Numbered from the stretch's first letter, positions 33,858 through 42,233 are shown. The stretch is 64,000 nt of DNA from CALKZN01 sp050633785 (GCA_050633785.1 JBOEHE010000070.1:24962-88961), one strand, 5' to 3'. Numbers and translations: made by a program. The notes: generated by a model not told the origin, from the letters alone.

Positions 33858-34877
33858 ATGAAAGCAACAAACACCGCCCCTATAATTCTGACTGGCGACC
33901 GACCAACTGGCAAACTTCACCTTGGCCACTATATCGGTTCATTGCAAAATCGAGTCAGCTTGCAGGAGCAATACAAACAGTACATCATGATTGCTGATGT
34001 ACAAGCCTTGACCGACAATTATGATAATGTTGCGAAAATTCAGGAGAATGTGCTTGAAGTGGCCATGGATTATTTATCGGTAGGCATAGACCCGGAGAAA
34101 ACGACCATTTTCATTCAGTCGCATATTCCAGAATTGTATGAACTCACGGTTTATTTTTTGAATCTGGTGACTGTCAGTCGTCTGCAACGCAACCCTACGG
34201 TCAAAGAAGAGATTAAACAAAAAGGCTATGAAACCAGTATTCCTGCCGGCTTTTTTATGTATCCGGTCAGCCAGGCTGCAGACATCACGTTTTTAAAAGC
34301 GTCCAAAATTCCTGTTGGCGACGACCAACTGCCAATGATTGAACAAACCAACGAGATCATTCGTAAATTCAACAAACTCTATGATTGCGAGGTGTTTCCA
34401 GAAGTCGAAGCGCTACTGTCCAGCAAATCACGTCTGGTAGGCATCGACGGCAAAGCCAAGATGAGCAAATCTCTGGGCAACAGCATCAACATTTCAGCAT
34501 CGCCTGACGAGATAAAAAAGGCTGTCAACAAAATGTATACTGACCCGAACCACCTCCGTGTAGAAGACCCCGGACAAATTGAAGGCAATGTTGTTTTCAC
34601 CTATCTGGATATCTTTGACTCCAACAAAGAAGAGTTGGCAGAACTCAAAGCCCATTACCAACGCGGCGGTTTGGGCGATATGGTGCTTAAAAAACGTCTA
34701 ATTGAAATTCTCAGTGACACCTTTGAACCCGTTCGCACCAGGCGGGCAGAACTTGAACAGGATAAACAACAGGTTCTTGATATACTGATCAAAGGCGGCG
34801 AAGAAACTCGCGAAATTGCTCAACAAACCTTAAAAGAAGTGCGCCAAGCCATCGGCCTTGGCCACCTGAAACTGTAA
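33858..34877 (+). CDS. trpS: Tryptophanyl-tRNA synthetase
   Basis: This 339-residue class I synthetase has the HIGH-type motif GKLHLGHYIG (about 17-26) and the KMSKS motif GKAKMSKSLGNSI near 200. Blocks include IMIADVQALTDN and AADITFLKASKIPVGDDQ, which bind tryptophan. It charges tRNA-Trp. ATG 33858 gives the expected N-terminus. DUF1304 follows 21 bases later and may be cotranscribed. The 281 bases upstream contain only a doubtful frame and no T-box or leader peptide that I could recognise. Confidence 0.96.
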   Translation: MKATNTAPIILTGDRPTGKLHLGHYIGSLQNRVSLQEQYKQYIMIADVQALTDNYDNVAKIQENVLEVAMDYLSVGIDPEKTTIFIQSHIPELYELTVYFLNLVTVSRLQRNPTVKEEIKQKGYETSIPAGFFMYPVSQAADITFLKASKIPVGDDQLPMIEQTNEIIRKFNKLYDCEVFPEVEALLSSKSRLVGIDGKAKMSKSLGNSINISASPDEIKKAVNKMYTDPNHLRVEDPGQIEGNVVFTYLDIFDSNKEELAELKAHYQRGGLGDMVLKKRLIEILSDTFEPVRTRRAELEQDKQQVLDILIKGGEETREIAQQTLKEVRQAIGLGHLKL

Positions 34878-34898
34878 GACCACAAACCGGTATAAACC

Positions 34899-35261
34899 AT
34901 GACTATCATCGCCACTTTGCTTGTTGTCCTTGTCATTCTGGAACACTGTTATTTCCTCTATCTGGAAATGTTCTTATGGACCAAACCGCTTGGAATGAAA
35001 ACATTTGGTTTGACCGCAGAGCAGGCAGAAAACACCAAAGCACTAGCAGCTAACCAAGGTTTGTATAACGGATTTCTGGCGGCAGGGCTGATCTGGGGTT
35101 TGGTACACCCTGACGCAACAACAGGTTGGCAAATTCAGTTATTTTTTCTGTGCTGCGTGCTGGTTGCTGGTATTTTTGGCGGTTTAACAGCAAAACGCAG
35201 TATCTTGGCAATTCAAGGCTTGCCAGCTTTGTTGGCTATATTAGCCTTATTATTTATCTGA
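34899..35261 (+). CDS. DUF1304 family membrane protein
   Basis: The protein has 120 residues and four membrane segments. The family signature EHCYFLYLEMFLW lies at the first segment, followed by LGMKTFGL and NQGLYNGFLAAGLIWG. Length and pattern fit DUF1304, inner-membrane proteins of unknown function. It follows trpS by 21 bases and its 3' end overlaps that of the convergent rof-like gene by 12 bases. Confidence 0.88.
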   Translation: MTIIATLLVVLVILEHCYFLYLEMFLWTKPLGMKTFGLTAEQAENTKALAANQGLYNGFLAAGLIWGLVHPDATTGWQIQLFFLCCVLVAGIFGGLTAKRSILAIQGLPALLAILALLFI

Positions 35262-35564
35262 CACTGTTAAGATATCAGGGCTATCCAACTGAGGATAATT
35301 AACCTTACCAAACTGGGCGCCCGAGTCCAGTGGCTCGATGCTCTGCAAATCACTTAAAACAACACTCCTGCGTTCACCTTCATGCTCGTAAGATAATGTT
35401 TCCCGTTTAATGTTTGAAACGGGATCGAGTTCTATTATTGTTGTCTTGGCCAGACCAACCAACTCGGAGCCATCGTGCAAGATCATTTTCAATGTATAAG
35501 CACGCAGACAAGCGATCTCAATGAAGTCGTATAAATCACACGCGATGGTGTTATTACTTGACAT
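35250..35564 (-). CDS. rof: Rho-binding antiterminator, Rof-like
   Basis: The protein has 104 residues. The N-terminal ISCDLYDFIEIAC-like IACDLYDFIEIACLRAY corresponds to Rof INCDDYDNLELAC. LKMILHDGSELVGLAKTT matches the second strand pair of its Sm-like fold. Rof binds Rho and blocks its RNA loading. A C-terminal extension of about 20 residues is longer than in E. coli. It lies 9 bases downstream of the marR gene and was probably cotranscribed with it. It converges on the DUF1304 gene. Confidence 0.8.
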   Translation of the reverse strand: MSSNNTIACDLYDFIEIACLRAYTLKMILHDGSELVGLAKTTIIELDPVSNIKRETLSYEHEGERRSVVLSDLQSIEPLDSGAQFGKVNYPQLDSPDILTVSDK

Positions 35565-35573
35565 ATTGAAGTC

Positions 35574-36062
35574 TCAAGGATTCTCAAAATGATGAGTCAT
35601 CTTCCGCAAAATCGCATCCAAACCACCGCGTTCTTGATCTGATAAATTGGCGGTTAATTGTTGCTGAGTCTTTACATGCTCTTCAATGACTTTATCAATA
35701 AGTTCAAAACCAGCATCAGTAAGTGCAATCAACACACTGCGTTTATCCGTTTCACTTTTGGTTCGCGTGATCAACTCTGCTTTTTCCAATTGATCAATAC
35801 GGTTTGTCATTGTTCCAGAGGTAACCATTGTCGAGGCAATAAGGTCTCCAGGCGATAAGGCATAGGGGGTCCCAGAGCGACGCAAGGTAGCCAGTACATC
35901 GAAGCTGGCCATATGCAGGTTGAAACGGTTGAAGGTTTTTTCCATCTCACGACCAAAAATAATGCTAAGGCGCATCACTCTGCCAATGGTCGCCATCGCG
36001 GCCACATTCAGATCGCCGCGCTCTTTATTCCACTGCTCAATAACTGTATCAACATGATCCAT
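35574..36062 (-). CDS. MarR-family transcriptional regulator
   Basis: This 162-residue winged-helix protein has DVLATLRRSGTPYALSPGDLIASTM, then VTSGTMTNRIDQLEKAELITRTKSETDKRSVLIALT, the MarR recognition helix and wing (about residues 65-118). Helices at both ends form the dimer interface. Its ATG at 36062 is close behind a -10-like AATAAT (minus strand), so its leader would be very short. The two palindromes at 36085-36100 and 36111-36130 are natural operators for it. They also control the divergent EamA-SDR-DUF5519 genes. Confidence 0.92.
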   Translation of the reverse strand: MDHVDTVIEQWNKERGDLNVAAMATIGRVMRLSIIFGREMEKTFNRFNLHMASFDVLATLRRSGTPYALSPGDLIASTMVTSGTMTNRIDQLEKAELITRTKSETDKRSVLIALTDAGFELIDKVIEEHVKTQQQLTANLSDQERGGLDAILRKMTHHFENP

Positions 36063-36084
36063 AGCTGAATTATTATTGAAATTT

Positions 36085-36100
36085 ATCTTGACGTCAAGAT
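36085..36100. promoter_or_regulatory. Perfect 16-bp palindrome, MarR operator 1
   Basis: ATCTTGACGTCAAGAT is perfectly symmetric. It includes a TTGACG that can serve as -35 for both directions. It repeats identically 28 bases away, centre to centre, which would place two dimers on about the same face of the helix or slightly offset. Confidence 0.85.
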
Positions 36101-36110
36101 TTTATCAATG

Positions 36111-36130
36111 TTATCTTGACGTCAAGATAA
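36111..36130. promoter_or_regulatory. Perfect 20-bp palindrome, MarR operator 2
   Basis: TTATCTTGACGTCAAGATAA contains the same 16-bp core, extended to 20 bp. It abuts the first possible ATG (36131) of the EamA gene. Rightward, TTGACG of operator 1 and TTATCT within this site form a 17-base-spaced promoter. Leftward, TTGACG of operator 1 read on the minus strand and AATAAT are also 17 apart. Binding would block both. Confidence 0.85.
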
Positions 36131-36148
36131 ATGATTTTAAAAACGCAC

Positions 36149-37051
36149 ATGACCAGACACAGCGATATAGCATTGACAGCATTAGCCCCCATCATCTGGG
36201 GAAGTACGTATTTTGTCACCACTGAATTTTTGCCTCAGGGCTACCCGGTCACTATGGCTATGCTCAGAGCCCTTCCTGCTGGTTTACTTCTGTTGATTCT
36301 GGTGCGTGAACTGCCCCGAGGCATCTGGTGGTTGAGGATGTTGGTTCTTGGTGCATTGAATTTCACCATTTTCTGGACTCTGCTATTTGTTGCTGCTTAT
36401 AAACTACCAGGTGGTGTCGCGGCAACAGTTGGAGCAATACAACCTCTTATAGTGATTTTTCTTGCTCGCTTGATGTTAACCATTCCAATTCAGACCCAAT
36501 CAATTTTGGCGGCATTAGCGGGTATTTTCGGTGTTGCCCTTTTGGTGTTGAGCCCTTCATCTGCATTGGACCCATTGGGCATAGCCGCCGGTCTGGGCGG
36601 AGCTGCATCTATGGCAACCGGTTCTGTGTTAACCCGAAAATGGCAACCACCCACATCATTATTGACCTATACAGCCTGGCAATTAACCGCTGGAGGTTTG
36701 CTGTTAGTACCCTTGGCCTTCTGGTTAGAACCAGCCTTGCCGCCGCTTAGCCTGACAAACCTGACAGGGCTAGTCTGGCTGAGCCTATTCGGCGCAGTAT
36801 TCACATATCTAGTCTGGTTTCGTGGAATAACAAAAATCGAGTTATCCGTTGTCTCTATGCTGGGTTTTTTAAGCCCAACGGCAGCGGTAATAATTGGCTG
36901 GACTTTATTAGACGAACATTTAACCGCCTTGCAAATCACTGGAGCATTGATCGTACTGGCCAGCATCTGGTTTAGTCAGCACACCTCTTCTGCTCCCATC
37001 AAAGCAAGGATAACCAAACAATCTTCATTAAACATAGAGAGTAAAACATGA
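36149..37051 (+). CDS. EamA-family drug/metabolite exporter
   Basis: This protein of about 300 residues has ten hydrophobic segments and two EamA repeats. The first opens LTALAPIIWGSTYFVTTEFL. The second begins near GIAAGLGGAASMATGSVL and contains AVFTYLVWFRGI. I use the ATG at 36149, which matches usual family starts. ATG 36131 is in frame but touches the operator, and neither has a ribosome site. It sits at the head of a rightward operon divergent from marR and overlaps the next gene by four bases. The operon layout suggests efflux of a MarR ligand; the substrate is unknown. Confidence 0.88.
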   Translation: MTRHSDIALTALAPIIWGSTYFVTTEFLPQGYPVTMAMLRALPAGLLLLILVRELPRGIWWLRMLVLGALNFTIFWTLLFVAAYKLPGGVAATVGAIQPLIVIFLARLMLTIPIQTQSILAALAGIFGVALLVLSPSSALDPLGIAAGLGGAASMATGSVLTRKWQPPTSLLTYTAWQLTAGGLLLVPLAFWLEPALPPLSLTNLTGLVWLSLFGAVFTYLVWFRGITKIELSVVSMLGFLSPTAAVIIGWTLLDEHLTALQITGALIVLASIWFSQHTSSAPIKARITKQSSLNIESKT

Positions 37052-37689
37052 ATATAGCAATTTTAGGTGGATCCGGTGATGTTGGCAGTCGCACCGTACA
37101 AGAAGCTCTTTCCAGGCAACATCAAGTCACAGCAATCGGCCGTTCGATAGAATCCTTAAACAAACTGCCAAGCGCTGCTCTGAAGACCACAGCTGATGCG
37201 AATAGCGAAGAAGACATTATCAATGCAGCAAAAAGCTGTGATGTATTGGTCAGCGCTGTTCGCCCTGCTGTTGGACACGAACAGGATCTCATAACAATGA
37301 CTCAATCAGCCTTACAGGCCGCTGCACAAATGGGCGCTCGTATAATAGTCGTTGGCGGTGCCGCACGCCTGAGATTATCAGCAGATAGCAATGACACAGT
37401 GTTAACCGCAGACAATTTCCTGCCAACGGAACTCAAACCCATTGCTCAAGCATGCCAAAGCCAATATGAACTATGCCTTGCGAATAATAATGCCAATTGG
37501 ACCTACTTATCTCCACCGGCAATGCTCCTGCCTGGAGAACGCACAGGTGTATTTCGCCTGGGTCAGGACACACTGGTATCTGACGACTCCGGTCAATCCA
37601 CTATTTCCATTGAAGATTTTGCCGTTGCCCTAATTGATGAAATAGAAAAACCCAATCATGTAAAGCGTGCTTTCACCGTTGGATATTGA
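37048..37689 (+). CDS. NAD(P)-binding oxidoreductase (NmrA/YwnB-like SDR)
   Basis: The protein has 213 residues. The Rossmann motif IAILGGSGDVGSRTVQEAL at the N-terminus, VLVSAVRPAVG and RIIVVGGAARL strands, and WTYLSPPAMLLPGERTG identify the atypical SDR NAD(P)H-binding family. It starts on the ATGA overlap with the EamA gene. Substrate unknown; with an exporter and a MarR regulator it may detoxify or quench an electrophile or quinone. Confidence 0.87.
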   Translation: MNIAILGGSGDVGSRTVQEALSRQHQVTAIGRSIESLNKLPSAALKTTADANSEEDIINAAKSCDVLVSAVRPAVGHEQDLITMTQSALQAAAQMGARIIVVGGAARLRLSADSNDTVLTADNFLPTELKPIAQACQSQYELCLANNNANWTYLSPPAMLLPGERTGVFRLGQDTLVSDDSGQSTISIEDFAVALIDEIEKPNHVKRAFTVGY

Positions 37690-37729
37690 TAAACCCTGAA
37701 TTTCAAACACAGTTGAACAAGAGGCAACC

Positions 37730-38293
37730 ATGTCATTAAACCCACTATCTGGTTTGTTTCAAGCCAGCATTTGCAGCCTGTTTATTTTAGCCAGCATGCA
37801 CACAAGCAATGTCAATGCCCAACTAGACTTGCCTGAGAAATGGCCCCAAAGACAAGGATTTTCTCCCTTGACCAGCCCAGCCCCACAAGGCACCAAACAG
37901 GCGCATCGCCAAATTAGTCAGAATAAAGACAATGCTTATTTGCAACAGGTTATTGCTGAAGTCCGTTCATGGGACCATGTATTCATACAGCAAAGCCTGG
38001 TATCTGTTGCTGGGGCTGTTGGTTTTTTTATTGACCAGAAGCACAGCTCTATTGAACCAGGACATTTTATGCGCGCCACAGAATTTGCCCACATCCATCC
38101 CGTTGATGATGGCAGCTTTCATCTCATTGTTCCAGAGAAGGTCAGATCAGGCCTGATCAAGGCAGGCTGGGCCGAACCTCACCCAAGGAAAAATCATATC
38201 ATCATGCTATATGCGCCCAGAGATAAAGCAGAATTGGGAGTTGTTATGAATGTATTATCGATCTCCTACCAGTTTTCCTTGAAAAAAACGTAA
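37730..38293 (+). CDS. Exported DUF5519 (luciferase-like family) protein
   Basis: The protein has 187 residues. The N-terminal hydrophobic segment (about 8-31, ending SNVNAQ) looks like a Sec signal peptide. The remainder contains the DUF5519 signature ATEFAHIHPVDDGSFHLIVP, then LIKAGWAEPHP and MNVLSISYQF, which are hallmarks of that family (EFAHxHxxGxxDIPFP...AEPHRW). Function unknown, with conserved His residues suggesting metal binding. It is 40 bases behind the SDR gene and so in the MarR-controlled operon. An exported member with this operon is unusual. Confidence 0.75.
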   Translation: MSLNPLSGLFQASICSLFILASMHTSNVNAQLDLPEKWPQRQGFSPLTSPAPQGTKQAHRQISQNKDNAYLQQVIAEVRSWDHVFIQQSLVSVAGAVGFFIDQKHSSIEPGHFMRATEFAHIHPVDDGSFHLIVPEKVRSGLIKAGWAEPHPRKNHIIMLYAPRDKAELGVVMNVLSISYQFSLKKT

Positions 38294-38707
38294 CGTTAAT
38301 ACCTTTCAGCCCTATACCATTCACAACACTGTTCTCACTATGTTTACCTACAGCAAACACAACAAAGGACCATCGTTTTATCATGGACCAGGTGGAGCAC
38401 AAACATCATATAGAATTGCACCATTAGTATAAAAAAAGAGCCTCTGGGATCTCAAGTACCTCCCTCCAGAAAACTACCACAGATACAGATTTTCTGAGAA
38501 CCGGAAACCATAGAGGCGTTAACACTGCTGCCATTACTTCCAACCCTGATCACGGAATCTATAATGATGAATGCCCCGTAACTCAGAACCACCGAAAGTA
38601 ATTCGAATCATATCAGGCGTTAAATTCTGCGAGTGTTAAACTCGCAGAATTCGCGGTAACGGTTTCATGATAACCATTGAGTCATCACCAAAAGTTACAG
38701 ACAAGAC
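38294..38707. other. Intergenic region with a perfect 12-bp inverted repeat
   Basis: The gap of about 410 bases lies between two convergent operons. It holds AATTCTGCGAGT-GTTAA-ACTCGCAGAATT at 38623-38651 (12-bp perfect stem, 5-base loop) and a smaller GGTTTCATGATAACC dyad at about 38662-38676. Neither has a U-tract. No gene was recognised. Confidence 0.5.
38623..38651. terminator. Perfect 12-bp hairpin between convergent genes
   Basis: AATTCTGCGAGT and ACTCGCAGAATT flank GTTAA. The position between converging transcripts suggests a bidirectional transcript end, but there is no T-run. A protein operator is the alternative. Confidence 0.45.
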
Positions 38708-39202
38708 CTACTTGTTCGCATGATACGCTTTAGAAACAGCGAAACTGTCCTCGAACCAATTCCAGCTCTTTACTTTTTCACCATCCACATGCACCCGCAC
38801 AACCCAGCTGAATTTACCGGTATCAACACCCGAATTATTCGCTATCGCACTCATGGTGCCAACAAAAACGGCTTGATCACCATTAACAAACGTGTAGTCC
38901 GTTGTCCAACTGGTAACGTTCAAACCAGCACCAAATTTTGGCATAAACTCGCCCAACACGGCTTCTTTTCCTTGCCAGTCACCAATCCAGGGGATTGTTG
39001 CATCGCCTTCATTATGCCAGACAAAATCATCAGCCATCAGCTTCTTTAAAGCCGCCATATCACCTGAGCCAGCCGCCATTAGAAACGCCTGCGCAACGTC
39101 AAGTGTCTTTGTTGATTGTTGATCGTTACCCCCCACAGATAGACCGGCATAAGACAACAAAAGCATTGGTATAATGATCAAAATTAGTTTTTTATTAAGC
39201 AT
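38708..39202 (-). CDS. Exported SnoaL/NTF2-like protein
   Basis: The protein has 164 residues from ATG 39202, with GGAG nine bases upstream; a TTG at 39214 lies in that ribosome site and is rejected. A signal peptide (about 1-25) is followed by an NTF2-like domain: AFLMAAGSGDMAALKKLMADD, WIGDWQGKEAV and VDGEKVKSWNWFEDS. The SnoaL fold is a small pocket that binds polyketides, steroids or small hydrophobics. It lies 72 bases behind the similar gene 39275-39748, in the same orientation, both divergent from a LysR regulator. Confidence 0.85.
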   Translation of the reverse strand: MLNKKLILIIIPMLLLSYAGLSVGGNDQQSTKTLDVAQAFLMAAGSGDMAALKKLMADDFVWHNEGDATIPWIGDWQGKEAVLGEFMPKFGAGLNVTSWTTDYTFVNGDQAVFVGTMSAIANNSGVDTGKFSWVVRVHVDGEKVKSWNWFEDSFAVSKAYHANK

Positions 39203-39274
39203 GGTTTTCTCCAATAGTTAAAACGAAAAGCAATAAAAACGATGAGTACCTAAAGTATCCATCGTTCTTGTCAA

Positions 39275-39748
39275 TTATTGCGCTTTCAGTTGCTGCAGCG
39301 CGCCAGCCCAATCTTCAACATGATAAGTTTCAACAACTCTGCCGTTTTTGATGGTATGAATATCTATAGTGAGAATATCAAACCCCTTACCCTGGCCATC
39401 AACACCAAATAGAGGGCCATTGGGTGTTCCAGTGGCTCGACTACGTACAACAACCGTATCCCCTTTAACAATCACGTCCTGAATAGCCCAGTCCAAGTCA
39501 GGGATTAATTTGCTAAATCCCTTAATTTGTTGAACAAACTTTTCCTGAGTCTTATTAACTCCCGAATAATTACCAATGCTTTGCCAATCAGTCGTTACTG
39601 AAGCAACAAAGGCTTTGGCATGGTTTTCAGAGGCAGGGTTACTTAAAAAGTCATAGAATGGTTCGATATCGGCTCTCTTTGCACCCGCCATGGCATTGAA
39701 TGAGAGCAGAGTCGCAATAATAATGGTTATGAGTGAGTTAATCTTCAT
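39275..39748 (-). CDS. Exported SnoaL-like (ester cyclase family) protein
   Basis: The protein has 157 residues from ATG 39748; the earlier ATG at 39754 is too close to the GAGG ribosome site. A signal peptide ends about FNAMAG. The domain shows FYDFLSNP, SDLDWAIQDVI-like PDLDWAIQDVIVKGDTVVVR and RVVETYHVEDW, the pattern of SnoaL-type polyketide cyclase/ester cyclase families. It is the first gene of a two-gene unit with 38708-39202. Its likely regulator, LysR 39886-40773, is transcribed divergently. Confidence 0.85.
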   Translation of the reverse strand: MKINSLITIIIATLLSFNAMAGAKRADIEPFYDFLSNPASENHAKAFVASVTTDWQSIGNYSGVNKTQEKFVQQIKGFSKLIPDLDWAIQDVIVKGDTVVVRSRATGTPNGPLFGVDGQGKGFDILTIDIHTIKNGRVVETYHVEDWAGALQQLKAQ

Positions 39749-39885
39749 GTTCATCCTCTAGGTATTAATCAGGGTTAATTGAATGTGTTTCATGTAAAAC
39801 TACATATAGAAGCAGAAGCGTAACTCGTGACGGTTTGCATGATAATATGCGACAATCCACATTCTGAATCTCATAAAATCGAACA

Positions 39886-40773
39886 ATGCTTGATCAACTG
39901 AGGCAAATCGCGATATTTGCAAAAACAATAGAATGCGGTTCTTTTGCAAAAGCAGCATCCGCACTTCAATTGTCTCCTTCTGTGGTTAGCCATCATGTCT
40001 CCCAGCTTGAGAAACGGCTTGGGGTAGCTCTTATTTATCGTTCGACACGCCAATTATCCCTGACCTCAGACGGTGAAAAGTTGCTCAAATACGCACAGGA
40101 GATGACCCATTCGGCTGAGGAATTCATCAATCTTGCCGCTAACAATGATTATCAATTAATGGGGCACCTGAATGTCACCCTCCCTGCATTCATGGCAAAA
40201 TCTGATTTAATCAAACACATCGGCGACTTTATAAAGCTGAACCCGAATATCAGTATCAAGATGGACTTTTCGGATAATCAACGCAAAATCATCGAAGATG
40301 GAATCGATTTAGCTATCCGCATGGGCAACCTTAAGGATAGTAATTTAAAAGCACGCAAGCTCTGTGACATGGACAGGCTACTTGTCGTATCGAAAAATCT
40401 ATTGAAGAATTTACCGCCACATAAATCACCCAGAGATTTAGAAAATGAACAATGGATAGAGTTCTCTCCTGTAGGCTTAAAATACGTTTTCAAAAACGCA
40501 TCGGGCAAAGAAATAAAAATTCACCCTCGTTCCAAGATCGCCACAAACAGCATTTATGCAACCTTGCAACTCATCAGAAACAGCAATGGGATTGGAGTGC
40601 TACCAAAGTTTATCGTCGATAAAGAAAAGCAAGAAGCTAATTTAATTCATACATTAAAAAGCTGGCAACTTTTGCCGATCAGTGTCTATGCTATCTGGCC
40701 TTCTAATACGCCTGCAAATGGTTTAACTAAAAAACTGATTGAATTTTTGTTGTCAAAAAACGTTTATTTCTAA
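39886..40773 (+). CDS. LysR-type transcriptional regulator
   Basis: The protein has 295 residues. The N-terminal HTH has ECGSFAKAASALQLSPSVVS and the linker helix QLEKRLGVALIYRSTRQLSLT (about 15-60). The C-terminal effector domain has LNVTLPAFMAK and IEDGIDLAIRMGNLKDSNLKAR, the LysR/CrgA-type subfamily. The start ATG 39886 is standard. It lies 137 bases from the divergent NTF2-like pair, with a partial dyad GCAT-N6-ATGC at 39837-39850 between them that could be an operator. Confidence 0.9.
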   Translation: MLDQLRQIAIFAKTIECGSFAKAASALQLSPSVVSHHVSQLEKRLGVALIYRSTRQLSLTSDGEKLLKYAQEMTHSAEEFINLAANNDYQLMGHLNVTLPAFMAKSDLIKHIGDFIKLNPNISIKMDFSDNQRKIIEDGIDLAIRMGNLKDSNLKARKLCDMDRLLVVSKNLLKNLPPHKSPRDLENEQWIEFSPVGLKYVFKNASGKEIKIHPRSKIATNSIYATLQLIRNSNGIGVLPKFIVDKEKQEANLIHTLKSWQLLPISVYAIWPSNTPANGLTKKLIEFLLSKNVYF

Positions 40774-41151
40774 CAAATTACTGAAAAAAGCCAAGTACAA
40801 AAAGAGTCACAAACCATGTCCATCACTGCCAATGTAATTGCTGAATCAGAGAGATAGTTGACAACTGTCAATTGACTAATCACATCCAAGAAATAACTTT
40901 TGTGCGGCAATGCCCCCACCTGCAGTGATCAAAATACAGGCAAAATCACTTGCTAGAAATCGTGTTTGTGTGAGCGAATATCGGGTGTATAAGCACGTAT
41001 CGACAAGCTATCAGGCATAGGCATTCAAAATCAAAAACACCATCGTTTCATTCTTGCTATTAATAGAATTGATTAAATCATCCCACGATTATAACAAGCA
41101 TTTTCACAATCGAAAGAAAAGCTAATATTTGCATGTTGCCTTAGGATTTTC
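40774..41151. other. Intergenic region, no recognised gene
   Basis: The AT-rich gap of 378 bases lies between the LysR gene and the sigma factor. It presumably holds the promoter of the sigma factor gene. Nothing specific was recognised. Confidence 0.4.
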
Positions 41152-41820
41152 ATGCAAGCACAATCACTGATATATTGGATCACTTACAGACTTAAAACCA
41201 ACTGGAAATTAATGCTAAGAAAACCTTATAGTGACTTTCTTCAATATGCCCGACGAATGACCAAACGGGCTGATGAAGCAGAAGATCTTTTGCAAAACGC
41301 CTTGCTTGCTGCTATCGAAGCAGGGCGAAACGATATGACCTGTGTGAAAAATCGCCGATGGCTTATTGGAACAATACGAAAACGAGCATTGTTTGAGGCA
41401 AGATCTGCTGCAAGACAACGGCAACGCGAAACCACAAGCACTGAACAGAACAAGGTTGCCAGCGAAAAAGGGTCATTACCCAAACATTTTATCAGCACTC
41501 TATCACCCAGCCTTCGAACTACTGCGCTTTTAGCAATAACCGGACATACAAGAGCAGAAATCTCATGGTTATTACGCATATCGGACTGTGCACTGAGACA
41601 GAGAATTGCAGGAATAAAACGACACTGGCTTAATTACGACAAACACAACTACCTAGAAACACAAGGTTTGCTTGGACCCTTGTTATTTGGGCAAATACGT
41701 CAATCGCTCATTAAACCAGTTCGTAACAACAATGGTTTTCTGGCCAGCCATGACCCGGATGGAAATCTTTTTATTTTAAGCTCACAAAACCTTATGGTAC
41801 GGCAACATAAGGGGAAATAA
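41152..41820 (+). CDS. ECF-like sigma-70 family factor
   Basis: The protein has 222 residues from ATG 41152 (TAGGAT upstream). ATG 41212, which begins LRKPYSDFLQYARRMTKRAD, is an alternative that trims an unusual leader. Region 2 reads FLQYARRMTKRADEAEDLLQNALLAAIEAG, with the DEAEDLLQ core of ECF factors. Region 4 (about LRTTALLAITGHTRAEISWLLRISDCALRQRIAGIKRHW) is recognisable but degenerate. A tail of about 60 residues follows, ending FLASHDPDGNLFILSS. No anti-sigma gene is adjacent. The VOC gene starts 24 bases after the stop and is likely cotranscribed. Such tails can regulate factors lacking an anti-sigma. Confidence 0.8.
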   Translation: MQAQSLIYWITYRLKTNWKLMLRKPYSDFLQYARRMTKRADEAEDLLQNALLAAIEAGRNDMTCVKNRRWLIGTIRKRALFEARSAARQRQRETTSTEQNKVASEKGSLPKHFISTLSPSLRTTALLAITGHTRAEISWLLRISDCALRQRIAGIKRHWLNYDKHNYLETQGLLGPLLFGQIRQSLIKPVRNNNGFLASHDPDGNLFILSSQNLMVRQHKGK

Positions 41821-41843
41821 ACAATTAATTGAGGATTAACTTC

Positions 41844-42233
41844 ATGTTCAATAAATGCAATATTGGCAGCATCTGCTATTTCGTATCCGACATCGAAAAA
41901 ACAGAAAGTTTTTATAAAGAAACACTTGGTCTGGACATTCAGAGAATGGATGATGATGGTGAAGGTAATGCTTGGTTATCAGCCCAAATGCCTAATGACC
42001 TGGAATTGATTTTCTTCAAGCAGGAATCACAGCCAGGCAACTCCCCCATAATAGTCTTTGATATTGCAGAAGGCGGCATCGATGATATCGTTGCTGGACT
42101 GGCAGAGAAAGGCGTAACAATTGTCACTCCGGTCAGTCATGCACCCGGTGGTTGGTCTGCTGATATTGCGGACCCGGATGGGCATTCTATATCAATGTAT
42201 CAAAGCGAAGATTTGCCCAAATCTCTCAAATAA
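41844..42233 (+). CDS. VOC/glyoxalase-fold protein
   Basis: The protein has 129 residues from ATG 41844, with GAGGA eight bases upstream; the TTG at 41829 overlaps that site and is not used. The VOC fold shows as CYFVSDIEKTESFYKETLGL at the start, then LELIFFKQ, GVTIVTPVSHAP and IADPDGHSISMYQS at the end. Metal ligands are probably in the first and last motifs, but no reaction can be assigned. It follows the ECF-like sigma factor closely and may be part of its stress regulon. Confidence 0.87.
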   Translation: MFNKCNIGSICYFVSDIEKTESFYKETLGLDIQRMDDDGEGNAWLSAQMPNDLELIFFKQESQPGNSPIIVFDIAEGGIDDIVAGLAEKGVTIVTPVSHAPGGWSADIADPDGHSISMYQSEDLPKSLK

